A stretch of DNA of 64,000 nt from Marinomonas ostreistagni (GTDB taxonomy: Bacteria > Pseudomonadota > Gammaproteobacteria > Pseudomonadales > Marinomonadaceae), in contig NZ_JAFEKF010000002.1 in assembly GCF_016888445.1 (NCBI RefSeq), forward strand, positions 496,001-560,000, written 5' to 3'. The translations under genes and the position numbers were made by a program. A model generated the notes under the pieces. The model was given only the letters and a program-made list of their open reading frames with translations, was not told the DNA's origin and did not search any database. Of this stretch, positions 1-8,190 are shown piece by piece; positions within the stretch are counted from its first letter, which is position 1, and the number at the start of each line of letters is the position of its first letter.

Positions 1-521
1 ATTACCAAAAGCCATAATCCCGACAGACAAAACACCAGCATAAACACACCGGCACTATCAGACAGCCAGCGCCAAAATCCTGTGACGTGTTTGCCACGGT
101 GTAGGTTATTAAGCATTTCTAAAAACGGCAGGTCCCGAATAAACACATCGGCCACTTCATCGTCTGGGTAGACTTCCACTGCATAACTGCCTTGTGGGCC
201 GTCTAAATGCAGCAGTAGAAGCTGCTCTGCAGGCTCCCAATTGATTTCTAAATCCACCCCATGAATCCCGTGCTCTTGATCCAGCCATTGCAATACACTC
301 AATGCAGTAGCGGTGGATTCACTTTCCCAATCAAGGCTGAGCAAGGATTCGGGTAAATCGAATGTTTGTGAGGTTTGCTCAGTACTGCCTAAATCCCAAT
401 CGATATGGTTTAAGAACACACCGGTTGCAGCGAAAAAGATCATCAGCAATAAAACGGGGGCGGCGCTATAGATATGAAGCCAACGGGCCCAGCGATTTAG
501 TGCAACGATTTTGGTGTTCAT
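1..521 (-). CDS. PepSY-associated membrane protein, partial (runs off the left edge)
   Basis: The reading frame opens with ATG at 521 and stays open for 173 codons to the window edge. An N-terminal transmembrane segment (about residues 10-32, after RWARWLHIYSAAPVLLL) is followed by a periplasmic part and a second membrane segment near HRGKHVTGFWRWLSD and FMLVFCLSGLWLL. This layout is typical of PepSY-associated TM proteins, which sit beside siderophore receptors or ferric reductases. It diverges from the flavin reductase at 638 and shares an intergenic region holding a Fur-like box, so an iron-uptake role is likely. The C-terminus is not visible. Family assignment is fairly firm; the precise role is inferred. 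Confidence 0.75.
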   Translation of the reverse strand, partial: MNTKIVALNRWARWLHIYSAAPVLLLMIFFAATGVFLNHIDWDLGSTEQTSQTFDLPESLLSLDWESESTATALSVLQWLDQEHGIHGVDLEINWEPAEQLLLLHLDGPQGSYAVEVYPDDEVADVFIRDLPFLEMLNNLHRGKHVTGFWRWLSDSAGVFMLVFCLSGLWLLV

Positions 522-553
522 AGGTGAAAATGTTCTTAAACGTAAATTACTCG

Positions 554-574
554 CTAATGATAATCGCTATCGTT
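554..574. promoter_or_regulatory. Putative Fur box between PepSY gene and flavin reductase
   Basis: The 15-mer at 558-572 (TGATAATCGCTATCG) matches the 7-1-7 Fur consensus TGATAAT-N-ATTATCA at 12 of 15 positions. A perfect 16-bp palindrome (AACAATAATTATTGTT) follows at 593-608. Position between two divergent iron-type genes supports iron repression of both. The assignment is by eye; a Fur matrix scan was not run. Confidence 0.6.
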
Positions 575-637
575 AAAAATGTGCAATATAATAACAATAA
601 TTATTGTTGATATTTACGTTAGTTTACGGAGAGAAGT

Positions 638-2491
638 GTGCCGACTTGGTTTGTGAAGGTGGTGCAGCAACTAGATCGCCTAGTGTATGTGGCCAGTGCC
701 TTATTACTATGGGTGTTGTTTTACCTATGGAGTGTCTTGAGCAGCAGTGACTACAGTTATTCTAGTGAGGCATTTAGTGCTTTGTTGGTGCCTGTTTTTA
801 GTCTCGCTCAGTATCAGGTATATCAACTGCCGAGTGGTCTCATGGCGCACGTGGCTGATGGCCAACTTGGCTACGTATTTTCATCCCGTGAATGGCATTG
901 GTTAAGCGCTATGCTGCACATCAGTCAGTATCTGCTGTATGTGGTATTGGCGGTGTCTGTCTGGGCATTTCAATATGCTCCCTTGCGCCGTTTCGGAGTC
1001 TCTATGGCGCTGATGGCTGGCGTACTCTTGTATTCAAAAGTGTTTTTGCTGACCCAAGGTAGCGTAGCGATTGCCCCATGGTGGACGCTGTTTTTGATCG
1101 TTGTGCCCTGTTTAAGCGTGTATTTTGATGTGCGCAAGCGCCTTCCTAGCCAAGCAGGGCAGCGCAGTGCCTTGATTGCTTACGCTAGCCAAACGGGTAG
1201 CGCCAAGCGCTTAGCAGAACAACTGCACAAAGCTGCGCAGCCGTTGGTGGATCTACGCTGCGTGTCACAATTAAGCGCCCAACAGCTGCAGAGTTATCAG
1301 CGCGTGTTTTTCGTGGTCAGTACCCATGGTAATGGCGCCGCGCCAGATGCGGCACATAAACTTGTCCATGAATTGCAAACGACTCAAGCGGCTTCCTGTG
1401 AGACCAAGTTTAGCGTGCTAGCACTGGGTGATCGTACTTATCAAACCTTTTGTGCGTTTGGCTACCAGCTGTCTGATTTGCTCGATCAAAAAGGCTTTAA
1501 GCGCCTATTACCGCTTCAAGAAGTGGATCGCATGGATTTACGTGCGGTCGAGACTTGGTGGCAACAAATCGCCCAGCTACTCGGTCTGGCGAATCAAAAG
1601 GTGGCGCTGCAATACGACGAGTTTGTGGTACAGCAGAATGAGTGCCTCAACCCGCAGCAAGCCTTACGTTTGGCCTACCGCATACGCCTTTGCCTGCCAG
1701 GCGTTCGTTATCAGCCTGGGGATGTGTTGGCGGTGATGCCACAAGTTAACCGTGATAGCGTGCGACAGCGGCTTGAGCGTTATGGCTTTTCGGGCTCTGA
1801 AGCCGTGCAGCTCGCCGGTCAAAGAATGCTGTTATTGGATGCCTTGACCCAACTTGAATGGGAATATGAACAAGCCGATACGCCGCAGGCACTGGTCGAC
1901 CAGCTCACACCTTTGCATGAACGCCTCTATTCAATCGCCTCGTGTGAGCCTGATTACGTGGAGTTACTGGTGCGTCAACATTGGCGTGCAGATGGCACGT
2001 TAGGGATTGCCTCAGGCTATCTAACACAACTGCAACCAGGTCAGCGTATCGAAGCCAGTCTTCGTGAGCACACAAGCTTTCATTTGGTGGGCGATGTGCC
2101 GCTGATCATGATTGGCGCGGGCACCGGTTTAGCGCCGTTTATGGGCTTTTTACAACAGAAGCAAAATTGGGGTTCAGAGACGGAAAACTGGCTGCTGTTT
2201 GGCGAACAATACTTTGAACATGACGCCTATTTTCACGACGCACTGCAACGCTTCCAAGATGAGGGCGTACTGACACGTTTTCATACCGCTTGGTCGCGCA
2301 CCGACGGTCTCTATGTGCAATCCCTGTTGACCATGCATGAGGTAGCGTTACGCGAATGGGTCGAACACAAAGGCGCGCATATCTACCTTTGCGGTAGCCG
2401 CCAAGGCTTTGGTGAAGCGGTCAACGACACCCTACGAGAGATCATCCCAGAACAATACCTAAGTGAACGCTTACACACGGATTTGTATTAG
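638..2491 (+). CDS. Membrane-anchored flavodoxin/FAD/NAD(P)H reductase (sulfite-reductase alpha-like ferric reductase)
   Basis: 617 residues starting at GTG with GGAGAG upstream. Four hydrophobic segments (about 14-35, 88-110, 120-138, 145-162) anchor it in the inner membrane. A flavodoxin domain follows (from about 177, AYASQTGSAKRLAEQL), then an FAD-binding domain with RLYSIAS at 429-435 and an NAD(P)H domain with GAGTGLAP at 493-500 and YLCGS near 583. The domain order is that of CysJ/cytochrome P450 reductase fused to a membrane anchor. In related bacteria such proteins, often fused to or next to PepSY-TM proteins, reduce ferric siderophores at the inner membrane. Here the PepSY part is a separate divergent gene and a Fur-like box lies between them, which supports iron assimilation. 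Electron acceptor is inferred. Confidence 0.85.
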   Translation: MPTWFVKVVQQLDRLVYVASALLLWVLFYLWSVLSSSDYSYSSEAFSALLVPVFSLAQYQVYQLPSGLMAHVADGQLGYVFSSREWHWLSAMLHISQYLLYVVLAVSVWAFQYAPLRRFGVSMALMAGVLLYSKVFLLTQGSVAIAPWWTLFLIVVPCLSVYFDVRKRLPSQAGQRSALIAYASQTGSAKRLAEQLHKAAQPLVDLRCVSQLSAQQLQSYQRVFFVVSTHGNGAAPDAAHKLVHELQTTQAASCETKFSVLALGDRTYQTFCAFGYQLSDLLDQKGFKRLLPLQEVDRMDLRAVETWWQQIAQLLGLANQKVALQYDEFVVQQNECLNPQQALRLAYRIRLCLPGVRYQPGDVLAVMPQVNRDSVRQRLERYGFSGSEAVQLAGQRMLLLDALTQLEWEYEQADTPQALVDQLTPLHERLYSIASCEPDYVELLVRQHWRADGTLGIASGYLTQLQPGQRIEASLREHTSFHLVGDVPLIMIGAGTGLAPFMGFLQQKQNWGSETENWLLFGEQYFEHDAYFHDALQRFQDEGVLTRFHTAWSRTDGLYVQSLLTMHEVALREWVEHKGAHIYLCGSRQGFGEAVNDTLREIIPEQYLSERLHTDLY

Positions 2492-2501
2492 CAGCATCGC
2501 C

Positions 2502-2743
2502 TCAGCCAAATCCATTTTCCGCTCCAACGAGCAAGCTCGGGAGATCGCTTCAAATGGACAATGGCTGAAGCTCTAAAAGTGGTGCAGCATTCCACGCGCA
2601 GGCGCGAATAGTCGCTTAAAAATTGTATGGATCGTTGGCTAGGTTGGTAGTAATTCAGGTTGAAATCGCTTCAGCCATATCCATTTTTCGCTCCAACGAG
2701 CAAGCTCGGGAGATCGCTTCAAATGGACAATGGCTGAAGCTCT
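2502..2743. repeat. Two copies of hairpin repeat 'module A' (2502-2574 and 2670-2743)
   Basis: Two nearly identical stretches of about 73 bp begin TCAGCCA(A/T)ATCCATTTT and end AAATGGACAATGGCTGA. The ends are imperfect inverted repeats (cagccaaatccatt against cagccattgtccatt), so each copy can fold into a long hairpin. Two further copies lie at 22570-22634 and 22982-23020 in opposite orientation. The intervening 2575-2669 stretch has no recognisable gene. No transposase is nearby, so this looks like a REP/MITE-type non-autonomous repeat. Confidence 0.85.
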
Positions 2744-2765
2744 CAAGCTAACGAGGTAGTAGCTC

Positions 2766-3106
2766 GGTACGAGGGAATTGTATCCCCGATTACAAGCGTT
2801 AGCTTGCTGAACTAAAGCCAAGGCGGCTGCACCGCCAATCGCGGGCAATAGCCCCCTCGTACAAGATTTTCATACAGCAGAGGGTCGGTACGAGGGGATT
2901 GTATCCCCGATTGCAAGCGTTAGCTTGCTGAACTAAAGCCAAGGCGGCTGCACCGCCAATCGCGGGCAATAGCCCCCTCGTACAAGATTTTCATACGGCA
3001 GAAGCCTGGTACGAGGGGATTGTATCCCCGATTACAAGCGTTAGCTTGCTGAACTAAAGCCAAGGCGGCTGCACTGCCAATCGCGGGCAATAGCCCCCTC
3101 GTACAA
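2766..3106. repeat. Tandem array of three 99-bp 'module B' repeats, exact 121-bp period
   Basis: Copies at 2766-2864, 2887-2985 and 3008-3106 are nearly identical and are separated by 22-bp spacers that are themselves alike (starting gattttcatac). Each unit is bounded by GGTACGAGG and CCTCGTACAA, an imperfect inverted repeat of about 24 bp. Inside lie four consecutive short hairpins: GGGGAT-TGT-ATCCCC, GCAAGC-loop-GCTTGC, GGCGG-loop-CCGCC and GGGC-AATA-GCCC. The array fills the space between the convergent flavin reductase and dabA. A full inverted copy lies at 22854-22951 and a partial one at 22786-22827. Short frames inside it are artefacts of the repeat. Confidence 0.9.
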
Positions 3107-3116
3107 CGCTTTCGTT

Positions 3117-5522
3117 CTAACGCACTAACCACGCTTCTTTGTAGTAGCGGTTAAGCTGCCCATCTTGCCAATGGAACAGATACAGCCAGTCGTTGTTGAC
3201 CAAGTTTTGCAACAACTCATGCTTAGCGACGATCGCGGCAATAGTATCTTTCGGTGCGCGGATGTAGACTGCAAGACGCTGGGGCGTGTGCATCCACTGC
3301 TCGCCGTTGTGCAAAGATTGCAGCGCCAAGCCAATGCGCAGGTCGCCCCCGTTGCCTTCAAACACGCCAATGTGATCACCGACCGCGTTGTGCAAAACTT
3401 TGTTGCCACTGCCGAACTTGAAGTTATCAGTAGTGGAAAGGTTGTACTGCATGTTGATCCAGTGGGTCACCAACATGGGCGCGGTCATCAAGCGCTCTAG
3501 CACTGCGCCGTCAGGGTCTTGTTCAAAATCGTAATCGTGTAAGAACGAACGACCTTCCAAGTCCAGATTACGCGTATGCTGACGCGGGGCGATGATAAAG
3601 GCGTTGTTATCCGCCAAGCCCCATTCTGGGCGAGTCTGTGACCAGTCTTTGGCACGTTTTTGGTAGGCGCGATCGCGCTCTTCTTTGTCCATATTCATCA
3701 ACGCTTCATCCAAACGCGGAGCGCGTTCTTGCTGCGTCAAATACGTGGCTTGCTTGAGCCAGTCGATCACGTCAGCGTCTTTTACGTTGTTGTAGCAGGT
3801 AATATGGTCGGTGATGGTGTTGTGTTGTGCTGGCACAAATTGTGTCTGCTTAGGGATGTTGTAGCCCAGTGTCACGAGCTTTTCGCGCACTTGGCTGTCG
3901 TTAAGCAGTTGCGCCAAGACTTTCACGTTGACCTCACCGCTTTGGCCACCACAGGCACCACATTCAAGGCCAGCGCTCTGTAGGTTATTGCAGCTGTGGC
4001 TACCATGACCGACCAGCATGATGGTGTCGGCAAACGAATGCAGTCCCATGGTATCGAGCACGCCTTTGGCCAATTGTGCTTGATCATTGATACCCAGGGT
4101 GGTGCCTTGGCGTGTCAGAGTCCAGTGCGTGTGGTTGGTTAGGATCTTCGGTGAGTGCGCTTTGGTTTCACCAGCGACGGTCTTTTTAAACAGTTTAAAC
4201 GCATACCACCAGCCCATGGATTCGACCATGGAGAAGGTCGCGGTCGCCGCATTGCCCCAGCGATTCCAGCTGGCGCTGCGATTAGCGCGATCAAGTTGAC
4301 TGTCGTCCGCTTGGCTTTCAAACACGCGAATGCTGGGTGGTACCAAGCCAGGTAGTTGCGGGCGTGTGACTTGGGTGCCCGCTTGTTCGTATTCAATCGG
4401 TAAACCAAAGAACCCAGCAAAACCATAAGTTTCGATCTCGCTGCTTTGGCGCTCTAGGGCGCGACGATACACTTCGGAGCGCACATCGATACAAAAGATT
4501 GCTTGCAAGCGCGGTGCTGAAGTGTGTTGTGGTGCGACGTCCTTAAGCTGCTGATGCATAGATTGCTGTTCACTCAGCTCCAACGCGCGGGCCCAGACAC
4601 GCTGGATAATCATGGCGTCATGGTGCTGACTGCGTAGTTCAACGATGTGGTTAAGTTGACGCTGCCAGCGCTCTTGTAGCAGCTCAAAATCATCGGCATC
4701 GTGTTGCGCAAGATAGCGCCAAACGACCAGCTCCCATGCCATCTTAATGGCGAGCAGTGAGCGCAGGTCGTCGTTGGTTTTGCCAGATTTTTGCGCCTCA
4801 AACGCACGATAAGCCAAGTACGAGCCCCAGCCATTGATGTCGAGCAGTAGAGATTGGGCGTAGGCCGGCAGCGCGTTATCGTTTACCTCAAGCGTTTTAA
4901 TAGCTTCAGCAAACAAGGCTTCTTGATCGTCCGGCAAGTGATCAAATTCTTTATCAAGGCCTGCCTCTGACATGATGATCGCCAAGCCGCGGTCCATGCG
5001 TGAAACCTGTAGCCAGTGTTGATACAAGTTCAACGATTGTTGACGGTATTGGCGGTTCAGCATCGGGCGTTGCTGTTGATAATGTGCGGCGCAAAATTGG
5101 CTGATTTGATGGGTGATTTCATCGTGCCACGACATCTTCGCCGTGCTGCGGGTTAAGTCAGCCCAGTCAGCGATGTTGCGCCAGCTTTGGGTGCGGCTCG
5201 ACTCTTTACTCAAATAAATGATTAGCGACTCTGGCGACATGTCCAAGCCATATTCGTTGGCGGCTTGCATAAGACGGTCATTGGCAATGCGGCCGTCCTC
5301 GTACCACTGCACGTAGGTGGTGATGTCCATATGACAGCGAATGCCAGCCAGCAGAGACATGTTGGTCGCGACTTGGTCAAAAGGCTGGTCAACTAGGTTC
5401 CATAGAGGATTCACAGCGATCATCTGATCCAGCGGCCAGTTCGGTGCTAGGCACTTAGTGGCTTGTGTCAGCGCACTCTGTTGCGCGTCATTGAGTTCGA
5501 GTTGAGCGTGAGTATCCATCAT
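3117..5522 (-). CDS. dabA: DabA, inorganic-carbon transporter subunit (UPF0753/DUF2309)
   Basis: 801 residues. DabA is the cytoplasmic, carbonic-anhydrase-like partner of the DabAB complex, which accumulates bicarbonate using the ion gradient passed by DabB. The zinc/active-site residues known from the Halothiobacillus protein are present with matching spacing: C344 and D346 in FCIDVRSE, H506 in GHGSHS and C521 in ECGACGG. The start (ATGATG) overlaps the stop of dabB by one base, with GGAAG just before it, so translation is coupled. The gene ends 11 bp after the repeat array. Function in this organism is probably supply of bicarbonate for anaplerotic carboxylation at low CO2, since no RuBisCO is in view; that part is inference. 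Confidence 0.93.
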   Translation of the reverse strand: MMDTHAQLELNDAQQSALTQATKCLAPNWPLDQMIAVNPLWNLVDQPFDQVATNMSLLAGIRCHMDITTYVQWYEDGRIANDRLMQAANEYGLDMSPESLIIYLSKESSRTQSWRNIADWADLTRSTAKMSWHDEITHQISQFCAAHYQQQRPMLNRQYRQQSLNLYQHWLQVSRMDRGLAIIMSEAGLDKEFDHLPDDQEALFAEAIKTLEVNDNALPAYAQSLLLDINGWGSYLAYRAFEAQKSGKTNDDLRSLLAIKMAWELVVWRYLAQHDADDFELLQERWQRQLNHIVELRSQHHDAMIIQRVWARALELSEQQSMHQQLKDVAPQHTSAPRLQAIFCIDVRSEVYRRALERQSSEIETYGFAGFFGLPIEYEQAGTQVTRPQLPGLVPPSIRVFESQADDSQLDRANRSASWNRWGNAATATFSMVESMGWWYAFKLFKKTVAGETKAHSPKILTNHTHWTLTRQGTTLGINDQAQLAKGVLDTMGLHSFADTIMLVGHGSHSCNNLQSAGLECGACGGQSGEVNVKVLAQLLNDSQVREKLVTLGYNIPKQTQFVPAQHNTITDHITCYNNVKDADVIDWLKQATYLTQQERAPRLDEALMNMDKEERDRAYQKRAKDWSQTRPEWGLADNNAFIIAPRQHTRNLDLEGRSFLHDYDFEQDPDGAVLERLMTAPMLVTHWINMQYNLSTTDNFKFGSGNKVLHNAVGDHIGVFEGNGGDLRIGLALQSLHNGEQWMHTPQRLAVYIRAPKDTIAAIVAKHELLQNLVNNDWLYLFHWQDGQLNRYYKEAWLVR

Positions 5523-7096
5523 TATTTCTTCCAGCCTTTTGCAAGATTTGGGAATATCAGCGCCACACCGTGGTGCTTAGCTTTCGAATACGCCGGTAGG
5601 CTCACAGGCCAGATCAGCAGCGTCAGCTTGGTGAACCATTCATCTAAGTAAAGGCCCGCAAATAAAGTCACTGAGAAGCGGCGCACCCAAGGCAAATGCG
5701 CCAAGTAGCGCAGGCAGATCGCCAACACAAACAACACCACAAACAAAGCACAGGCCCAAATATCCTCGGCACCAAACGCCATCACGGTGTGCTCAGGGAT
5801 ATGACCGTGCAGCAGCCAGCCTGTAGCGGATTTTAAACCACCATAAAGCAATGCCAAGCCGATGACTGTCAACGCTAAGCGCAAGAAAGCGCTGGGTCGT
5901 GGCACACTGCGCCACTGTGCAACTAAGAGGGTCAAGGCAAACCACATTAATAACCATGGGCTCATAGGGCCTTGGTATTGCCACAACCAGATGGCGGCAC
6001 CGACCGCCACTGTGCTAAACAATGCCGCCGCACCCCACGCGATAAAGTGCGGGTTCTCATCGGGCGCTACTTTACGGGTTAGGTAGTCATGCACAGCGCT
6101 ACTAGAGTTCAAGAAAGCATGGGCTTTGTACACTGAGTGCGTCATCAAGTGCAGCACCGCCAGTTCATATAGTCCGAGCGCACACTCAAGCAGCATTAAG
6201 CCCATTTGTGCGCTGGTCGACCATGCCAAACGTACCTTGATACTGATACGTGTGGTCATCACTAGGGCACTGATGACAGTCGTTAAACCCGCCACGATGA
6301 GCAATAACCAGATCGCAGCACTGCTCAGTTGCAGTAAAGGATAGAAGCTAAGGACTAAGTAACCGCCCAAGTTGATAATGCCCGCGTGTAAAAGCGCGCT
6401 GACCGGCGTAGGCGCTTCGACCACTTGCATCAGCCAGCCATGAACGGGCAGCTGGGCACATTTCATCAATGCGGCGGCAGCAATCAAGCAGGCGGCTACT
6501 TGCTCTTGCCAAGTCAGCGCGCCGTACATCTGATTCATGATTTCTGATAAGTACCAGGTTTCGTGCGTCCAGTAGAGCAGGCCAAAAGCACACAGTAGCG
6601 ACAGCTCAGCAACACGGGCTAAGATAAATTTCTTGTGCGCCGCTAGGATTGCCCGCGGACGATCCGGGTAAAAGGTTAACAAGTAGTGTAGGCCCAGACT
6701 AATACCAACCCAGCCAGCCCAGAACCAAAGTAAGTGATTACTAGACAAGGTCAGTGTCACCGCAGCCAGCGTCAGCATTAGGGCGCGATAATAGTGATCA
6801 ACCCGCGGCTCGCCGGCCATATAACGCTGGGAAAAGCTCACCAACACCCACGCCATAAACACTACCAAAATCAGCATTAAGGCACTGAGTAAGGAGGTAT
6901 AAATGGGGGCGCTTTGATCGGCTGAAAACAGCCACCAAGAAGACAAGATTGCGACAAGCAACACGGGAGCGGTCCATACGCCGACGAGCGCGACCCGCGC
7001 GGCATGCTGGCGTAGCTTAGGTAAGCCGCAGGCAAGGCCGATCAGGGCGTACAGAGCTGGCAACAAAAAAGTCAAAAAAGTCATTGGTTTCGCCAT
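5522..7096 (-). CDS. dabB: DabB, NuoL-like membrane subunit of the inorganic-carbon transporter
   Basis: 524 residues, almost entirely hydrophobic with about 13-14 membrane segments, of the proton-translocating NADH-quinone oxidoreductase (NuoL/MrpA) family. The PTPVSALLHAGIINLGG segment is the conserved antiporter-domain motif. It lies directly upstream of dabA and overlaps it by one base, the standard dabB-dabA arrangement, which separates it from a true complex I subunit. It supplies cation flux that energises DabA. ATG at 7096 has a weak ribosome site; the second ATG at 7084 is an alternative. Divergent from the LysR gene at 7212. Confidence 0.9.
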   Translation of the reverse strand: MAKPMTFLTFLLPALYALIGLACGLPKLRQHAARVALVGVWTAPVLLVAILSSWWLFSADQSAPIYTSLLSALMLILVVFMAWVLVSFSQRYMAGEPRVDHYYRALMLTLAAVTLTLSSNHLLWFWAGWVGISLGLHYLLTFYPDRPRAILAAHKKFILARVAELSLLCAFGLLYWTHETWYLSEIMNQMYGALTWQEQVAACLIAAAALMKCAQLPVHGWLMQVVEAPTPVSALLHAGIINLGGYLVLSFYPLLQLSSAAIWLLLIVAGLTTVISALVMTTRISIKVRLAWSTSAQMGLMLLECALGLYELAVLHLMTHSVYKAHAFLNSSSAVHDYLTRKVAPDENPHFIAWGAAALFSTVAVGAAIWLWQYQGPMSPWLLMWFALTLLVAQWRSVPRPSAFLRLALTVIGLALLYGGLKSATGWLLHGHIPEHTVMAFGAEDIWACALFVVLFVLAICLRYLAHLPWVRRFSVTLFAGLYLDEWFTKLTLLIWPVSLPAYSKAKHHGVALIFPNLAKGWKK

Positions 7097-7131
7097 GGAA
7101 ATTGTTGAAAGTGGCGCCAGTATGCCGTTAG

Positions 7132-7143
7132 ATTAACGTTAAT
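7132..7143. promoter_or_regulatory. 12-bp palindrome in dabB-lysR intergenic region (candidate regulator site)
   Basis: ATTAACGTTAAT is a perfect palindrome located 36 bp upstream of dabB and 69 bp upstream of the divergent LysR gene. LysR regulators commonly bind AT-rich dyads in such divergent intergenic regions. No binding evidence is available from sequence alone. Confidence 0.4.
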
Positions 7144-7211
7144 AAAAATACATATATTTTAATGAAACGTTCTGTTTTTGATATTAATCAAAGCAGCAAT
7201 AAGGAATCCTT

Positions 7212-8093
7212 ATGGCACGCTTAAATTACCATCATCTTTATTACTTTTGGCGTGTGGCAAGTATTGGCCATTTGACCCAAGCAGCAGAGCAATTGCACGT
7301 GTCGCAATCGGCTTTGTCCTCACAAATCAAACAGCTAGAGAATAAGATAGGGCAAACCTTGTTTGAGCGCGAGGGGCGACGCCTGGTTCTGACGGATGTG
7401 GGCAAAAAAGTACAACTTTATGCGCAAGATATCTTCGCTACGGGCGAAGAGTTGGAGCAATTTCTCAAAAGCGGTAATACTCAGCACCATCATCTCAACA
7501 TCGGTTTTGAAACCCACTTGTCGCGTAACTTTATCGAAGCCTTCATTGCTCCCTTGCTCGATGATGCATCGGTGAGTTTTTCGCTCTATGCGCGCAATAT
7601 CAGTGATTTGATGGCGGGCTTGAGTAGCCATGAGTTGGATATTGCTTTGACCAACCGCGCCTTGGCCAATGATGTACAAGGTGTGATGTGGCAAAACCAA
7701 TTGGTAGCACGCCAATCAGTGGCGATCGTCGGTCCTTCTGGCGCTAAGCCAAAGACGAAGTTCCCTGAGGGGTATGCCGATAAAAAGTGGATTTTGCCGG
7801 GCCATAATATGGGCATACGCTCTTTGTTTGAGTCCTTTTGCACCACCCATCAGTATCGTGCTGATGTCAAAACCGAAGTCGACGACATGGCGATGATGCG
7901 TCTATTGGCCCGTGACAGTGGCTATTTATCGGTGTTACCGCCGGTGGTGGTCAAAGACGAGATCGAAATGGGCCGCTTAGAAGTCTACCAAGAGCTGCCT
8001 CAGGCCTATGAGCACTTTTATGCCATCTCGCAACCACGCAAATTCGTGCCAGAAGTCCTGCTACATCTACTCAAACAACAGCAATTAGAATAG
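7212..8093 (+). CDS. LysR-family regulator (NhaR-like), divergent from dabBA
   Basis: 293 residues with an N-terminal winged helix (about 5-62: NYHHLYYFWRVASIGHLTQA then VSQSALSSQIKQLE) and a C-terminal LysR substrate-binding domain. The opening NYHHLYYFW is characteristic of NhaR-type LysR regulators. Ribosome site AAGGAAT precedes the ATG. Its divergence from dabBA, with a palindrome between them, makes the inorganic-carbon transporter its most probable target; alternatively it senses sodium or pH as NhaR does. A gap of about 97 bp separates it from the permease gene downstream on the same strand. Confidence 0.8.
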   Translation: MARLNYHHLYYFWRVASIGHLTQAAEQLHVSQSALSSQIKQLENKIGQTLFEREGRRLVLTDVGKKVQLYAQDIFATGEELEQFLKSGNTQHHHLNIGFETHLSRNFIEAFIAPLLDDASVSFSLYARNISDLMAGLSSHELDIALTNRALANDVQGVMWQNQLVARQSVAIVGPSGAKPKTKFPEGYADKKWILPGHNMGIRSLFESFCTTHQYRADVKTEVDDMAMMRLLARDSGYLSVLPPVVVKDEIEMGRLEVYQELPQAYEHFYAISQPRKFVPEVLLHLLKQQQLE

Positions 8094-8190
8094 CCTTTTT
8101 AAGGCCTAGGTCATCGCGCTGTCGCTCAGATGCACTACTATGTGTAGACATGGACGCGTAACTTGCTCAGTACCAAGGAGATGACAGCGA

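Noticed and set aside
2766..3106. CRISPR array
   Set aside because: The repeats are 99 bp and the 22-bp spacers are almost identical to each other, not unique; no cas genes are present.
2639..3132. Short proteins on the minus strand inside the repeat array
   Set aside because: They are translations of the repeat unit itself, repeated between copies (same LPAIG...ALALVQQANAC stretch), with no ribosome sites.
3125..3409. Cys-rich 94-residue frame on the minus strand
   Set aside because: Out-of-frame shadow within dabA, whose zinc ligands and length are intact.
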